A stretch of DNA of 64,000 nt, from positions 3,410,001 through 3,474,000 of the forward strand of contig NZ_CP033219.1 in NCBI RefSeq assembly GCF_004006175.1, given 5' to 3'. How positions within the stretch are numbered: the stretch's first letter is position 1; every line of letters begins with the position of its first letter. Of this stretch, positions 63,255 through 64,000 are shown one piece after another. The position numbers and the translations under genes were made by a program. The stretch is from Parasedimentitalea marina (GTDB lineage Bacteria; Pseudomonadota; Alphaproteobacteria; Rhodobacterales; Rhodobacteraceae). The notes beneath the pieces were generated by a model. The model searched no databases, had not been told where the DNA came from, and was given only the letters and a program-made list of their open reading frames with translations.

Positions 63255-64000
63255 TCAGGCTTTGTCATCTGCCTCATAGGCCTCGATGATGGCGGCGACA
63301 AGCGGATGACGAACCACGTCGCGAGACGTGAAGTAATTAAAGCTGACTTTCGGAATTGAGGTCAGCAGGCGTTCAGCATCCTGAAGCCCGGATGGGACAT
63401 TGCGCGGCAAGTCAATTTGGGTCCGGTCGCCGGTGATCACCATGCGCGATCCCTCGCCCAGGCGCGTCAGGAACATTTTCATTTGCATGGTTGTGGCATT
63501 CTGGGCTTCGTCCAACACCACATAGGCATTGCTTAGAGTGCGACCGCGCATGAAGGCCAGTGGTGCGATCTCGATCCGCTTTTCTTCCAGCAGTTTGGCC
63601 AATTGCTTGCCGGGCAGAAAATCATTCAGCGCATCATAGAGCGGCTGCATGTAGGGGTCGACCTTGTCTTTCATGTCACCCGGCAGGTAGCCAAGCTTCT
63701 CGCCGGCCTCAACCGCCGGTCGCGACAGAATGATTTTATCTACATGGCCGGTGATGAACATGGAGACACCCACCGCAACCGCCAAATAGGTCTTGCCTGT
63801 GCCGGCCGGTCCGATCCCAAAGGCTAGTTCATGCGCGAACAGCGACTGAACATAGGCTTTTTGAGCATCGGTGCGCGGTTCAACCAGCTTTTTGCGCGTC
63901 TTGATTTCGACATGGCCGCCCTTGAACATCTCGAACTGGCCGCCACTAGGCGGGTCCTGTGGTGGCTTCATTCGAAGTTCACGATCTACATCAGCACTTT
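63255..64000 (-). CDS. phoH: PhoH-like ATPase (5' end outside window)
   Basis: The frame stays open to the window edge (in-frame ADVDRELRMKPP before an internal ATG at 63971), so the N-terminal part of the usual ~330-residue protein is missing. P-loop FGIGPAGTGKTYLAVAVGV; RPAVEAGEKLGYLPGDMKDKV; and Walker B-like AYVVLDEAQNAT with TGDRTQIDLP. A cytoplasmic ATPase, likely tied to RNA metabolism given the conserved linkage with ybeY. Confidence 0.94.
   Translation of the reverse strand, partial: SADVDRELRMKPPQDPPSGGQFEMFKGGHVEIKTRKKLVEPRTDAQKAYVQSLFAHELAFGIGPAGTGKTYLAVAVGVSMFITGHVDKIILSRPAVEAGEKLGYLPGDMKDKVDPYMQPLYDALNDFLPGKQLAKLLEEKRIEIAPLAFMRGRTLSNAYVVLDEAQNATTMQMKMFLTRLGEGSRMVITGDRTQIDLPRNVPSGLQDAERLLTSIPKVSFNYFTSRDVVRHPLVAAIIEAYEADDKA

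Overview
The window is a chromosomal segment of an alphaproteobacterium of the Rhodobacterales, roseobacter type. The evidence is gene content and order (phoH-ybeY-CBS/CorC-lnt-metK, aroA-cmk-rpsA, ihfB-LapA-like-trpF), a SAM/SAH-type riboswitch in front of metK (a class known essentially from Rhodobacterales), an FNR-type box in front of an aa3 oxidase gene, and HAAT transporters coupled to an acyl-CoA ligase. I cannot name a genus from sequence alone.

Left flank, 1-2.9 kb: accessory material. A partial TetR gene faces a DUF4345 membrane protein across two matching palindromes. Two small exported proteins, a possible IS21-type end and a decayed IS3-family transposase follow, ending at a tRNA-Leu(GAG) gene. 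3-8 kb: an exported caspase-fold protein with a Gln-rich linker, lipB, a LuxR-type regulator fused to an alpha/beta-hydrolase domain that has lost its catalytic Ser and His, and a HIT protein. 8.2-12.8 kb: ctaD, a haloalkane dehalogenase, and a winged-helix/TPR regulator.

13.1-21 kb: a minus-strand operon livH-livM-livG-livF-(acyl-CoA ligase)-(substrate-binding protein), divergent from a BKACE (beta-keto acid cleavage) gene; together they suggest uptake and CoA activation of an organic acid. 21-24 kb: cueR-copA copper export with a 19-bp-spacer MerR-type promoter. 24.4-29 kb: glutathione-dependent formaldehyde dehydrogenase, an ArsR-SRPBCC pair with a perfect operator over a probably leaderless start, a GntR regulator, and a CsoR/RcnR-type repressor with an MFS exporter. 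29-33.8 kb: the prkA-yeaH-spoVR stress cluster.

34.5-42.5 kb: a type I secretion locus (Ig-repeat surface protein with a BapA-prefix-like N-terminus, TolC-like lipoprotein, LapB-type ABC transporter, HlyD adaptor) followed by a convergent trypsin-like protease. 43-46.4 kb: a SAM methyltransferase and a chemoreceptor. 46.7-55.7 kb: housekeeping genes trpB, a LysR gene lying between trpB and trpF, trpF, a LapA-like protein, ihfB, rpsA, cmk and aroA. 55.9-64 kb: an unknown membrane protein, trmB, a ClpP-fold exported protein, a P-loop kinase-like protein, metK with its riboswitch, lnt, a CorC-like protein, ybeY and phoH (cut by the window edge).

No CRISPR array, prophage or obvious defence island was seen. 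The less usual items are the catalytically dead hydrolase-LuxR fusion, the exported caspase, the compact type I secreted adhesin locus, and the ligase-embedded Liv operon facing BKACE.
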